From assembly GCA_017631775.1 (NCBI GenBank), contig JAGBSQ010000019.1:1-10662 (forward strand): a stretch of 10,662 nt of DNA, given 5' to 3'. Shown here piece by piece: positions 1-5,791 of the stretch. The translations under genes and the position numbers were made by a program. Below the pieces are notes generated by a model that saw nothing but the letters and a program-made list of their open reading frames with translations, did not search any database and was not told the origin of the DNA. How positions within the stretch are numbered: the first letter of the stretch is position 1; the number at the start of each line of letters is the position of its first letter. The DNA is from Clostridia bacterium. GTDB taxonomy: Bacteria > Bacillota_A > Clostridia > Oscillospirales > CAG-272.

Positions 1-339
1 TTCCACGTTAACTGGTTCCGTACCGACGCAGAAGGCAACTTCATTTGGCCCGGATTCGGCGACAACATGCGCGTTCTTATGTGGATCCTCGACCGTTGCG
101 AAGGCAAGGTTGACGCTGTTGAGACCGCTATCGGCTTCGTTCCCAAGGCTGAGGACATCAACATCGAAGGTCTCGAGGACGTTACCATCGACACCATTCG
201 TGAGCTGCTCACCATCGACAACGAAAGCTGGCTCGAGGACGTTGAAAACATTAAGGCGTTCTACAAGCAAGTTGGCGATCGCGTTCCCGCAGAGCTCTAC
301 GAGGAACTCGCAACTCTTGAAGCAAACCTTAAGAAATAA
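1..339 (+). CDS. pckG: Phosphoenolpyruvate carboxykinase (GTP), C-terminal part
   Basis: The reading frame is open from the first base and ends with TAA at 337-339, leaving 112 C-terminal residues of a protein normally near 600. The enzyme interconverts oxaloacetate and PEP with GTP/GDP in the cytoplasm; in fermentative anaerobes it often runs toward oxaloacetate (family knowledge). The first 22 visible residues match the guanine-nucleotide-binding segment of the GTP class: NWFR, then WPGFG followed by DN. Phe at visible positions 6, 14 and 19 has the same spacing as the three phenylalanines that contact the guanine base in the vertebrate enzyme. The ATP-dependent class lacks this block. The rest is an acidic, helical tail ending in LKK. 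Codon choice is strongly biased (GTT, GAC, ATC, CTC), as expected for a highly expressed metabolic gene. A strong terminator follows 10 bases after the stop, so this gene ends its transcription unit. Confidence 0.93.
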   Translation, partial: FHVNWFRTDAEGNFIWPGFGDNMRVLMWILDRCEGKVDAVETAIGFVPKAEDINIEGLEDVTIDTIRELLTIDNESWLEDVENIKAFYKQVGDRVPAELYEELATLEANLKK

Positions 340-349
340 GATTTGTGCG

Positions 350-390
350 AATCCCTTCCCTCTTTGGGAAGGGATTCTTTTTGATTTTTT
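350..390 (+). terminator. Intrinsic terminator of the PEP carboxykinase gene
   Basis: A perfect 11-bp stem (350-360 with 366-376, AATCCCTTCCC against its complement) has a 5-base loop TCTTT. It is followed by a T-rich tract, TTCTTTTTGATTTTTT. It lies just after the stop at 339 and separates this gene from the T-box unit. Confidence 0.93.
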
Positions 391-423
391 ATGCAAAAAA
401 AACGAATATTTTTAAAAAAATTC

Positions 424-451
424 TTGACAAAGTCGAATTTCGTGGTATAAT
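424..451 (+). promoter_or_regulatory. Sigma-A-type promoter of the T-box/symporter unit
   Basis: A perfect -35 TTGACA (424-429) and perfect -10 TATAAT (446-451) are separated by 16 bases. A TG dinucleotide one base before the -10 (443-444) makes it an extended -10. Transcription would begin near 458, just ahead of the first T-box stem. Basal initiation should be strong, leaving control to the leader RNA. Confidence 0.9.
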
Positions 452-675
452 AGGAACATATATTCAAAGGCGATGACCGGAAATCAAGTACAAAGAGTCA
501 CATGTGCACAGAGAACTGCCGTTTGGTGCGAGGCGGTGACAGGACTTTTTGGAAATACACTCCGCGAGCTTTGCATCGAAAGCCAATGGTGAGTAAGTTG
601 CAACGGGTTGCTCCGTTACGGGCATAGGGTATGATGGTACCCGATGAGGTCTGTTCCGCAAGGAATAGGCGAACA

Positions 676-705
676 GAGGTGGTAACACGAAGTATATTCG
701 TCCTC
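676..705 (+). promoter_or_regulatory. T-box antiterminator
   Basis: GAGG (676-679) pairs with CCTC (702-705). The 7-base bulge UGGUAAC (680-686) comes next, then ACGAA (687-691) pairs with TTCGT (697-701) around loop GTATA. The 3' strand uses bases 700-705, which also form the 5' strand of the terminator, so the two folds exclude each other. The bulge reads UGGUAAC against the usual UGGNACC, a small departure. Confidence 0.88.
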
Positions 706-737
706 CGAGTCTTTGACTTGGAGGACTTTTTTGTTTT
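700..737 (+). terminator. Regulated T-box terminator
   Basis: An 11-bp stem with one G-T pair (700-710 with 716-726) has loop CTTTG and is followed by six T's and then GTTTT. It lies 31 bases upstream of the symporter start and competes with the antiterminator, so it is the expected off-state structure. Confidence 0.92.
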
Positions 738-767
738 CGTCCCACTCCATCAGAAGGAGGATTTAAA

Positions 768-2345
768 ATGAACACCCTTTTGATTACATCTATGTTAGTT
801 GTCTTTTTTGGTATTATGATCGGCATTGGCATTTACTGTCGCCGTCACTCCACCGACGTTGGCGGATTTGTGCTTGGCGGCCGCTCGATTGGCCCTTGGC
901 TCACGGCTTTTGCATTTGGCACGTCCTACTTCTCAGCGGTAATCTTTGTTGGATATGCAGGTCAGTTTGGTTGGAGCTTTGGTTTGGCATCTACTTGGAT
1001 CGGTCTTGGGAACGCCTTTATCGGTTCTCTTCTCGCTTGGGTGGTTTTGGGTAGACGCACACGCGTCATGACACAACACCTCGGTTCGAAGACGATGCCC
1101 GACTTTTTTGGTGCGCGTTTTGATTCGAGCGGGCTCAAGATTGCAGCATCTTGCATTACGTTTGTCTTCCTTATTCCCTACACCGCATCTCTTTACAACG
1201 GACTTTCCCGTTTGTTCTCAATGGCGTATGAAGGCATCGACTATGCCGTTTGCGTAATCGTGATGGCAGTTTTGACGGGCATTTACGTGCTGATTGGCGG
1301 CTACGTTGCAACTGCAATCAACGATTTTATTCAAGGATTGATCATGCTGGGCGGCATTGTTGCGATGATTGCTGCGGTTCTCAACGCCAACGGCGGACTG
1401 AGTGCTGCCATTGAAACACTTGCAACCGGCGAGAATGGTGGTTGGGAGTATGCTTCCTTCTTTGGGGCAGACCCCGTATTCCTTTTGTTTGTTGTTCTCT
1501 TGACCTCTCTTGGCACTTGGGGACTGCCGCAAATGGTGGGTAAATTCTATGCCATCAAGGACGAGGATGCCATTAAGAAAGGCACGGTTATCTCTACCGT
1601 GTTCGCCTTGATTGTCGCGGGCGGATGCTACTTCCGTGGCGGTTTTGGACGCCTCTACAACGTAGGTGATGCAGTTGCCAAGGGGGATTTTGACGCGATT
1701 ATTCCCACAATGCTCTCTACACTTCCCTCTATCATCATCGCGATCGTTATTGTATTGGTGCTCTCGGCATCAATGTCGACGCTTTCCTCTCTTGTGCTGA
1801 CAAGTAGCTCGACCGTGACACTTGACTTCATCGCTCCTCTTTGCGAGAAGAAAAAGCCCATGAACGAGAAGAAACAGATGCTTTGCATTCGTATCTTTAT
1901 TGCGGTGTTTATTATCATTTCGGCGGTGATTGCCATTATGCAATACCACAACAAAAATATGCTCATCGCGCAAATGATGGGTGTATCGTGGGGTGCTCTC
2001 GCGGGCGCGTTCCTCGCTCCCTTCCTCTACGGTTTGTACTGGAAAAAGACCACCAAGGCAGGCGTTGTGGCATCCTTTGTGTTTGGCGTTGGCTTGGAGC
2101 TTGTTCAATTGCTCATCTCAATGAACGTCTTTAGCGTGGCGAATATTCCCGTGCTTTCGTTCGTGTTCAAAAACTCACTCTACTCGGGCGTGTTTGCGAT
2201 GGTGGGCGGACTGATCCTCGTTCCCGTGGTAAGTCTGTTGACACAAAAGAGCACTCCCAAAAACACCGACGAGATCTTCTCTTGCTACGAGCGTAAGGCG
2301 CTTGTTACGGTGACGGACTCGCTGGGCGAGGAAAAGAAAGGTTGA
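768..2345 (+). CDS. Sodium:solute symporter (SSS family), T-box controlled
   Basis: A 525-residue polytopic inner-membrane protein, expected to import a small organic solute together with Na+. The length and roughly 13 hydrophobic segments fit the SSS (PutP/PanF/SGLT) family. Landmarks are a first broken helix near 50-75 (FGTSYFSAVIFVGYAG), the family signature GG-x10-QG with Asp186 at 177-190, and a helix with MSTLSS (336-341). In that helix Ser337 and Thr338 match the two consecutive hydroxyl residues that bind Na+ in PutP and vSGLT. The position equivalent to PutP Asp55 appears to be Tyr, so this is not a close proline transporter. A charged cytoplasmic loop (about 360-372, CEKKKPMNEKK) follows. 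The start is well placed: AGGAGG lies at 755-760, 7 bases before the ATG. The only visible control is the T-box leader, which suggests tyrosine or a related compound as cargo. The sequence alone cannot prove the substrate. Confidence 0.92.
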   Translation: MNTLLITSMLVVFFGIMIGIGIYCRRHSTDVGGFVLGGRSIGPWLTAFAFGTSYFSAVIFVGYAGQFGWSFGLASTWIGLGNAFIGSLLAWVVLGRRTRVMTQHLGSKTMPDFFGARFDSSGLKIAASCITFVFLIPYTASLYNGLSRLFSMAYEGIDYAVCVIVMAVLTGIYVLIGGYVATAINDFIQGLIMLGGIVAMIAAVLNANGGLSAAIETLATGENGGWEYASFFGADPVFLLFVVLLTSLGTWGLPQMVGKFYAIKDEDAIKKGTVISTVFALIVAGGCYFRGGFGRLYNVGDAVAKGDFDAIIPTMLSTLPSIIIAIVIVLVLSASMSTLSSLVLTSSSTVTLDFIAPLCEKKKPMNEKKQMLCIRIFIAVFIIISAVIAIMQYHNKNMLIAQMMGVSWGALAGAFLAPFLYGLYWKKTTKAGVVASFVFGVGLELVQLLISMNVFSVANIPVLSFVFKNSLYSGVFAMVGGLILVPVVSLLTQKSTPKNTDEIFSCYERKALVTVTDSLGEEKKG

Positions 2346-2356
2346 TTTTAACAAAA

Positions 2357-2390
2357 AAGTGGTTACCTTGCCAAGGTAGCCACTTCTCTT
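2357..2390. terminator. Bidirectional terminator between the symporter and GNAT genes
   Basis: A stem of at least 12 bp with one G-T pair (2357-2368 with 2374-2385) sits between the convergent ends at 2345 and 2399. On the minus strand it is followed by CTTTTTTGTT, a good U-tract. On the plus strand the tail is weaker (TCTCTTTATTGTTTT). It should end the acetyltransferase transcript efficiently and the symporter transcript moderately well. Confidence 0.82.
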
Positions 2391-2398
2391 TATTGTTT

Positions 2399-2983
2399 TC
2401 ACTTATTCTTTTTCGCTCTCCACTCCGAGGAAAGGATAGCGCAAACGCCGACGTTGGCGTACGTTCCCTTGATGAGCATTGCCTCACGTTGCACGCCCTC
2501 AAAGGTCATGCCGACCTTTTCCATGACGCGGCGCGAAGAGTCATTGCCCTCCATAAACTTTGCTTCAATTCGGTTCAGACCAAGATTTTCAAAGCCGAAT
2601 TCAATGACCTTTTCCAAGGCTTCGGCGGCAATTCCGCGCCCCCAATACTCGGGGTTGAGAACGTAGCCGACCTCGGCACAGTCGTTGGCACAGTGAAAGG
2701 CGGTAAAGCCGCAGGTACCAATCATTTTGCAATCGGGTTCAAAGACCACTGCCCAATCGTAAAACATGCCCGCCGAATAGCGATTGCCGAGGTATTCGAG
2801 ATACTCGCGCGTAAAATCGCGGTCGGGATGTGGGTTCCATGTGAGATACTTGGTCACATCGGGGCGAGAGGCGTATTCGTACATATCGGAGGCATCTGCC
2901 ACAATCATTTTGCGGAGCGTAAGTCGCTCGGTTGCAAGTTCGGGCAAATGCGAGAAAACACGGTAAATTTTTTCTTTTTTCAT
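2399..2983 (-). CDS. GNAT-family N-acetyltransferase, RimJ/RimL-like
   Basis: A 194-residue cytoplasmic enzyme expected to move an acetyl group from acetyl-CoA to an amine. It begins with the usual N-terminal block of the RimJ/RimL type (LATERLTLRKM, 16-26). The acetyl-CoA-binding motif is YWGRGIAAEAL (113-123), with the R/Q-x-x-G-x-A pattern. The late motif runs N147-x-x-S-x-R-V-M-E-K-V-G-M-x-x-E-G, typical of this subgroup. The open frame extends upstream to an ATG at 3067, but I place the start at 2983. A ribosome site AAGGA lies 10 bases ahead of it, and the promoter at 3015-3043 falls inside the longer version. The gene is alone in its transcription unit. The substrate is unknown; family members acetylate ribosomal protein N-termini, aminoglycosides or small metabolites. 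Confidence 0.9.
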   Translation of the reverse strand: MKKEKIYRVFSHLPELATERLTLRKMIVADASDMYEYASRPDVTKYLTWNPHPDRDFTREYLEYLGNRYSAGMFYDWAVVFEPDCKMIGTCGFTAFHCANDCAEVGYVLNPEYWGRGIAAEALEKVIEFGFENLGLNRIEAKFMEGNDSSRRVMEKVGMTFEGVQREAMLIKGTYANVGVCAILSSEWRAKKNK

Positions 2984-3014
2984 TCTCTTACAATCCTTCT
3001 TTTTTCTAATCTTA

Positions 3015-3043
3015 ATTATATCTAAAAACGCCTTCAAATGCAA
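3015..3043 (-). promoter_or_regulatory. Promoter of the acetyltransferase gene
   Basis: Read on the minus strand, TTGCAT (3043-3038) and TATAAT (3020-3015) are 17 bases apart. Initiation would fall near 3008, about 25 bases before the chosen start at 2983. This supports the shorter protein. Confidence 0.8.
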
Positions 3044-3051
3044 GCGTTTTT
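3024..3051. repeat. Inverted repeat overlapping the acetyltransferase promoter
   Basis: AAAAACGC (3024-3031) and GCGTTTTT (3044-3051) form a perfect 8-bp inverted repeat around 12 bases. It covers the spacer and -35 element of the minus-strand promoter, which is where an operator could act. It lacks a following T-run in the right place, so a terminator is unlikely. A chance AT-rich palindrome remains possible. Confidence 0.45.
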
Positions 3052-3105
3052 GCAAAAAATATCGCATTATTTTTCTCTTTTCCCCTTTTATTTTATAAGA
3101 TTGTA

Positions 3106-3114
3106 TGTTATAAT
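3106..3114 (+). promoter_or_regulatory. Extended -10 promoter of the racemase/Mur ligase operon
   Basis: TGT-TATAAT (3106-3114) is a perfect extended -10. No good -35 is visible about 17 bases upstream (T-rich, TTTTAT), which an extended -10 can tolerate. Initiation near 3121 would leave a short leader before the ATG at 3147. Confidence 0.7.
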
Positions 3115-3146
3115 AACAATATCTACTAACCGAAGGGGGACGAACA

Positions 3147-3560
3147 ATGGACTATATTATGAATGACGTATTGTCCGGCGCGATCGTTCCCGTTTTGCTT
3201 GGAATGACACCCGAGGCGAGTGAAACTGCACACCGCATGTACCGCCGCCACGGTGTAATGTCGCATGTGTTTTGCGATAAAATTCCCTTGGCTTCCCGCC
3301 TCTCGCTTTGCATGAAGTTCCATCGCATTCCCAAAACCTCGGGCGAGCAGCTGCTCCTGCAAGCACTCTCGGATTTTGCCGATCAGCTTGGCAATGCCGA
3401 CCTCATTTTGTACCTCATTCCCTGCAATGAGCGCTACACAAAGCTGGTGTGGGATCACTCAGAGGAGCTTGAGCGCCGTTTTGTGATTGCCGACCGCGAT
3501 GAGATGGAACGCGTTTGGTTTGGTGCCAAGGCTGCACCTCTTGAGGAGGTGACGGCATGA
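3147..3560 (+). CDS. Stand-alone pre-ATP-grasp-like domain protein, function unknown
   Basis: A 137-residue protein with no signal peptide or membrane segment. Its layout resembles the N-terminal (pre-ATP-grasp) domain of D-aspartate ligase and related carboxylate-amine ligases: strand IVPVLLG (13-19), a helix with TAHRMYRRHG like the usual ARSFHE-x-YG, a middle hydroxyl/basic segment, LILYLIPCNERYTKLV (86-101) like the family's LI-x-CGD-x-Y-x-L-I, then EELERRFVIAD. This comparison is from memory, not an alignment run. The whole catalytic ATP-grasp region, roughly 250-300 residues in full-length enzymes, is absent. No downstream remnant exists, because the racemase starts inside the last codons (ATGA overlap), so this is not a simple frameshift. 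The start has a purine-rich ribosome site (AAGGGGGA, 3133-3140); the second Met at codon 5 is a possible alternative. It could be a partner or regulator of the coupled enzymes, or a relic. No function is assigned. Confidence 0.85.
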   Translation: MDYIMNDVLSGAIVPVLLGMTPEASETAHRMYRRHGVMSHVFCDKIPLASRLSLCMKFHRIPKTSGEQLLLQALSDFADQLGNADLILYLIPCNERYTKLVWDHSEELERRFVIADRDEMERVWFGAKAAPLEEVTA

Positions 3561-4294
3561 AAAATTGCAAATATCTTGGCATTCTTGGCGGTCTTGGACC
3601 TATGTCGACCGTTTATTTTTGCGAACTGCTCAACCTGCACACCGCTGCGGCCCGCGATGCCGATCACATTGATATGCTTATCAGCAGCCGTGCCACAACA
3701 CCCGACCGCACGGCATACATCATTGACAAATCCGCTCCCGATCCCCTGCCTGTAATGCTTGAGGAGGCTCATCGCCTTGAGCGCGCAGGTGTGGATCTTA
3801 TCGTTGTTCCCTGCAACACCGCCCACTATTTTTATGACGGACTTGCAGAGGGTTGCAACACACCTATTTTGAACATTATCGACGAGACCACCGCGCACCT
3901 CTGTGGCATTGGCGTGAGAACATTTGGTCTGCTTGCCACCGAGGGAACCATTCGCTCGGGTGCATACGAGCGTTTTTGCGCGCCTCGCAATTTGACTTGC
4001 ATAACCCCTACCGAAGAAGAGCAAAAGATTATTACAAGCATCATTTTTGATGCGATCAAGCAAAACAAGCCCGTAGATATGGTAGCGTTTAAAGGCGTGG
4101 TCAATTCTCTTCGCGCTCGCGGATGTGAAAAGATCGTGCTGGGTTGCACAGAGCTTTCCCTTCTCAAAAAGCAAGGTCTTAACGATGAGTTGTTTGTTGA
4201 TTCGTTGGACGTTTTAGCTTACCGCACCATTCTTGCCTGCGGCAAAACGCCTATTGGCTTCCCTGCTTCGTTTGACAAAGAGGTGGCCCAATGA
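3557..4294 (+). CDS. Aspartate/glutamate racemase family protein
   Basis: A 245-residue cytoplasmic, cofactor-independent racemase expected to interconvert L- and D-aspartate or a similar amino acid. The N-terminal GILGGLGPMST (8-18) is characteristic of the aspartate racemase branch. The two catalytic cysteines are visible: Cys86 in VVPCNTAH and Cys197 in VLGCTEL. Both half-sites are intact and the length is normal (about 230-250), so activity is plausible. The ATG lies within the last codons of the upstream gene (ATGA) and carries its own strong site AGGAGGT (3544-3550). It overlaps the Mur ligase start by the same ATGA arrangement, so the three proteins are translationally coupled. This context suggests that the racemase supplies an amino acid for peptidoglycan or precursor modification. 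Exact substrate specificity (Asp, Glu or other) cannot be read from the motifs; MurI-type glutamate racemase is less likely given the GGLGPMST start. Confidence 0.9.
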   Translation: MKNCKYLGILGGLGPMSTVYFCELLNLHTAAARDADHIDMLISSRATTPDRTAYIIDKSAPDPLPVMLEEAHRLERAGVDLIVVPCNTAHYFYDGLAEGCNTPILNIIDETTAHLCGIGVRTFGLLATEGTIRSGAYERFCAPRNLTCITPTEEEQKIITSIIFDAIKQNKPVDMVAFKGVVNSLRARGCEKIVLGCTELSLLKKQGLNDELFVDSLDVLAYRTILACGKTPIGFPASFDKEVAQ

Positions 4295-5769
4295 AGGCAC
4301 AGGTTTTGCTTGGCAAATATTTTGGGGAGACTGAAATCCCCAATATCGAGATTGATAAAATAACCGATCACTCCGAAAAAGCAAACGAGAAAAGCGTTTT
4401 TGTTTGCATTCGCGGTGCCCGATTTGACGGACACACGCTCGCTCCGCGCGCATACGAGCGCGGTTGCCGCATCTTTGTTGCCCAACAGCCGCTTGACTTG
4501 CCCCCCGATGCTTTCGTGCTTTTGACAAGCAACAGTCGCAAGGCCCTTTCGCAGCTTGCCTGCACGCTTTGGGGTGACCCCTCAAAAAAGATGCACATCA
4601 TTGGCATTACCGGCACCAAGGGCAAGACCACCACGGCTACCATGCTTGCGCACATTCTCAATTCGGTTGGCATTCCTGCAGGATATATTGGAACCAACGG
4701 AATTGCCTATGGAGAAAAGCAACTCCAAACCGCAAATACCACGCCCGATCCCTTGACCCTGCAGCAAACGCTTGCCGATATGCACAGCCATGGAATGCGC
4801 GCGGTTGTTATGGAGGTCTCCTCGCAAGGATTGATGCAACAACGTGTTGCAGGCGTGCATTTTGAAACCGTTCTTTTTACAAATCTTTACCCCGACCATA
4901 TAGGAAATACCGAACACCCTTCGTTTGAGCATTATCGCAATGCAAAGCATTCCCTTTTTACCGATTTTGATATTCAAAACGCAGTTTGGAATATTGACGA
5001 CGATGCCACCGCCTTTATGCAAAACGGGTGTGTTGCCAACCGCAATTTAACGACCTCTTGCACGCAAGCGGCCGATTATATGGCAAAAAGCATTTTGCAG
5101 CTGCGCGATGCTGACGGATTGGTTTCAAAGTTCAACCTTGTTACCGCCACACAATCGCTCCCCTGCCGTTTGCGCTTGCTTGGAGAACACAACGTTGCAA
5201 ATGCCCTGCTTGCCCTCTCTGTGGCAAACGGTGTTTTTGAAATTCCCCTACCCCGCGCCATTTCGGCTCTTGAGGAGTTGACCATTCGCGGCAGAGCCGA
5301 ATGTGTTCCCCTGCCAAACGGTGCACTTTGCATTATCGACTACGCGCACAACGGTGAAAGTCTGCGACATTTGCTCACTTCCCTACGCGCATACAATCCC
5401 GCGCGCTTGATCTGCCTGTTTGGCTCGGTTGGTGAGCGCACACAACTGCGCCGCCGTGAGCTTGGCGAGGTTGCCGGAGAGCTTGCCGATTTTTCGATCC
5501 TGACCTCCGACAATCCCGGCACGGAGGACCCTTTGCAAATTATAGACGAGATTGCAAAAGCGTTTGGCGACAACAAAGAGGCTTACGTTAAAATTCCCGA
5601 CCGCAAGGAGGCCATTGCTTACGGTGCTTCGATCCTGCAAGAGGGTGACATTCTCGTTCTTGCCGGAAAGGGTCATGAGGAATATCAGCTGATCGGAAAA
5701 GAAAAAATCCCTTTTTCGGAAAAAGATATCCTCGCACAAATCACAAAAAACGATCCCATTTTATTATAA
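4291..5769 (+). CDS. MurE-type Mur ligase, non-DNPR variant
   Basis: A 492-residue ATP-dependent amino-acid ligase of the Mur family, cytoplasmic. MurE adds the third residue to UDP-MurNAc-L-Ala-D-Glu. The three Mur domains are present: an N-terminal uridine-binding domain (DGH at 46-48), a central ATPase domain with P-loop GTKGKTTT (108-115), the substrate segment NTTPDP (149-154), EVSSQGL (175-181) and carbamylated-lysine candidate Lys219 in YRNAKHSLF, then a C-terminal domain with GEHNVANALLA (298-308), DYAHNGESL (350-358) and GKGHEEYQ (459-466). The residue-selecting loop reads DNPGTEDP (407-414). In meso-diaminopimelate-adding MurE it is DNPR, whose Arg binds the DAP carboxylate, so DAP is unlikely as substrate. 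FGSVGERTQLRRRELG (377-392) also departs from the usual GCGGDRD. It may be a second, specialised MurE, or the organism's only MurE with another diamino or acidic substrate. The start overlaps the racemase stop. Confidence 0.88.
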   Translation: MKAQVLLGKYFGETEIPNIEIDKITDHSEKANEKSVFVCIRGARFDGHTLAPRAYERGCRIFVAQQPLDLPPDAFVLLTSNSRKALSQLACTLWGDPSKKMHIIGITGTKGKTTTATMLAHILNSVGIPAGYIGTNGIAYGEKQLQTANTTPDPLTLQQTLADMHSHGMRAVVMEVSSQGLMQQRVAGVHFETVLFTNLYPDHIGNTEHPSFEHYRNAKHSLFTDFDIQNAVWNIDDDATAFMQNGCVANRNLTTSCTQAADYMAKSILQLRDADGLVSKFNLVTATQSLPCRLRLLGEHNVANALLALSVANGVFEIPLPRAISALEELTIRGRAECVPLPNGALCIIDYAHNGESLRHLLTSLRAYNPARLICLFGSVGERTQLRRRELGEVAGELADFSILTSDNPGTEDPLQIIDEIAKAFGDNKEAYVKIPDRKEAIAYGASILQEGDILVLAGKGHEEYQLIGKEKIPFSEKDILAQITKNDPILL

Positions 5770-5791
5770 AAACAATTTTTAAGGAGGCGCT

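Larger units (their letters stand above)
469..737 (+). promoter_or_regulatory. T-box riboswitch, probable tyrosine (UAC) specifier
   Basis: This leader should read the charging state of a tRNA and allow transcription of the downstream symporter when that tRNA is uncharged. Visible T-box parts, in order: a lower Stem I helix (CGATG 471-475 with CATCG 574-578), the AGTA motif (487-490), a middle helix (495-499 with 543-547), the AGAGA motif (510-514), and a distal stem (515-520 with 532-537) carrying GGTG in its loop (525-528). The specifier segment is GAA-A-TAC-A, with UAC at 556-558. The GAA-N-codon-A spacing is the one I know from the glycine T-box, so tyrosine is the best reading. Smaller stems follow (627-631 with 638-642; 651-656 with 671-676), then the T-box sequence (677-689) and the terminator. 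In the T-box bulge, UGGU would pair with ACCA, which fits tRNA-Tyr (discriminator A). Reading one base to the left (AUA) would give isoleucine. T-box identity is near certain; the amino acid is about 70%. Confidence 0.93.

Noticed and set aside
464..832. Open frame of 122 codons on the minus strand over the leader region
   Set aside because: It lies antisense to the T-box RNA, whose conserved motifs and alternate hairpins explain the region. It has no protein-family character.
2342..3025. Plus-strand open frame of 227 codons
   Set aside because: It is antisense to the acetyltransferase, which has clear GNAT motifs, its own promoter and a ribosome site. The plus frame begins inside the terminator and its sequence is not protein-like.
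2984..3067. Longer N-terminus for the acetyltransferase starting at 3067
   Set aside because: The promoter at 3015-3043 would fall inside this extension, the added residues are Lys-rich and AT-driven, and the ribosome site points to 2983.
3455..4174. Minus-strand open frame of 239 codons
   Set aside because: It is the complement of the racemase gene, whose catalytic cysteine motifs establish the coding strand.
3147..4294. Toxin-antitoxin or defence pair suggested by a small gene overlapping a larger one
   Set aside because: The second gene is a clear racemase and the first looks like a metabolic-enzyme domain. No toxin, nuclease or DNA-binding motif is seen.
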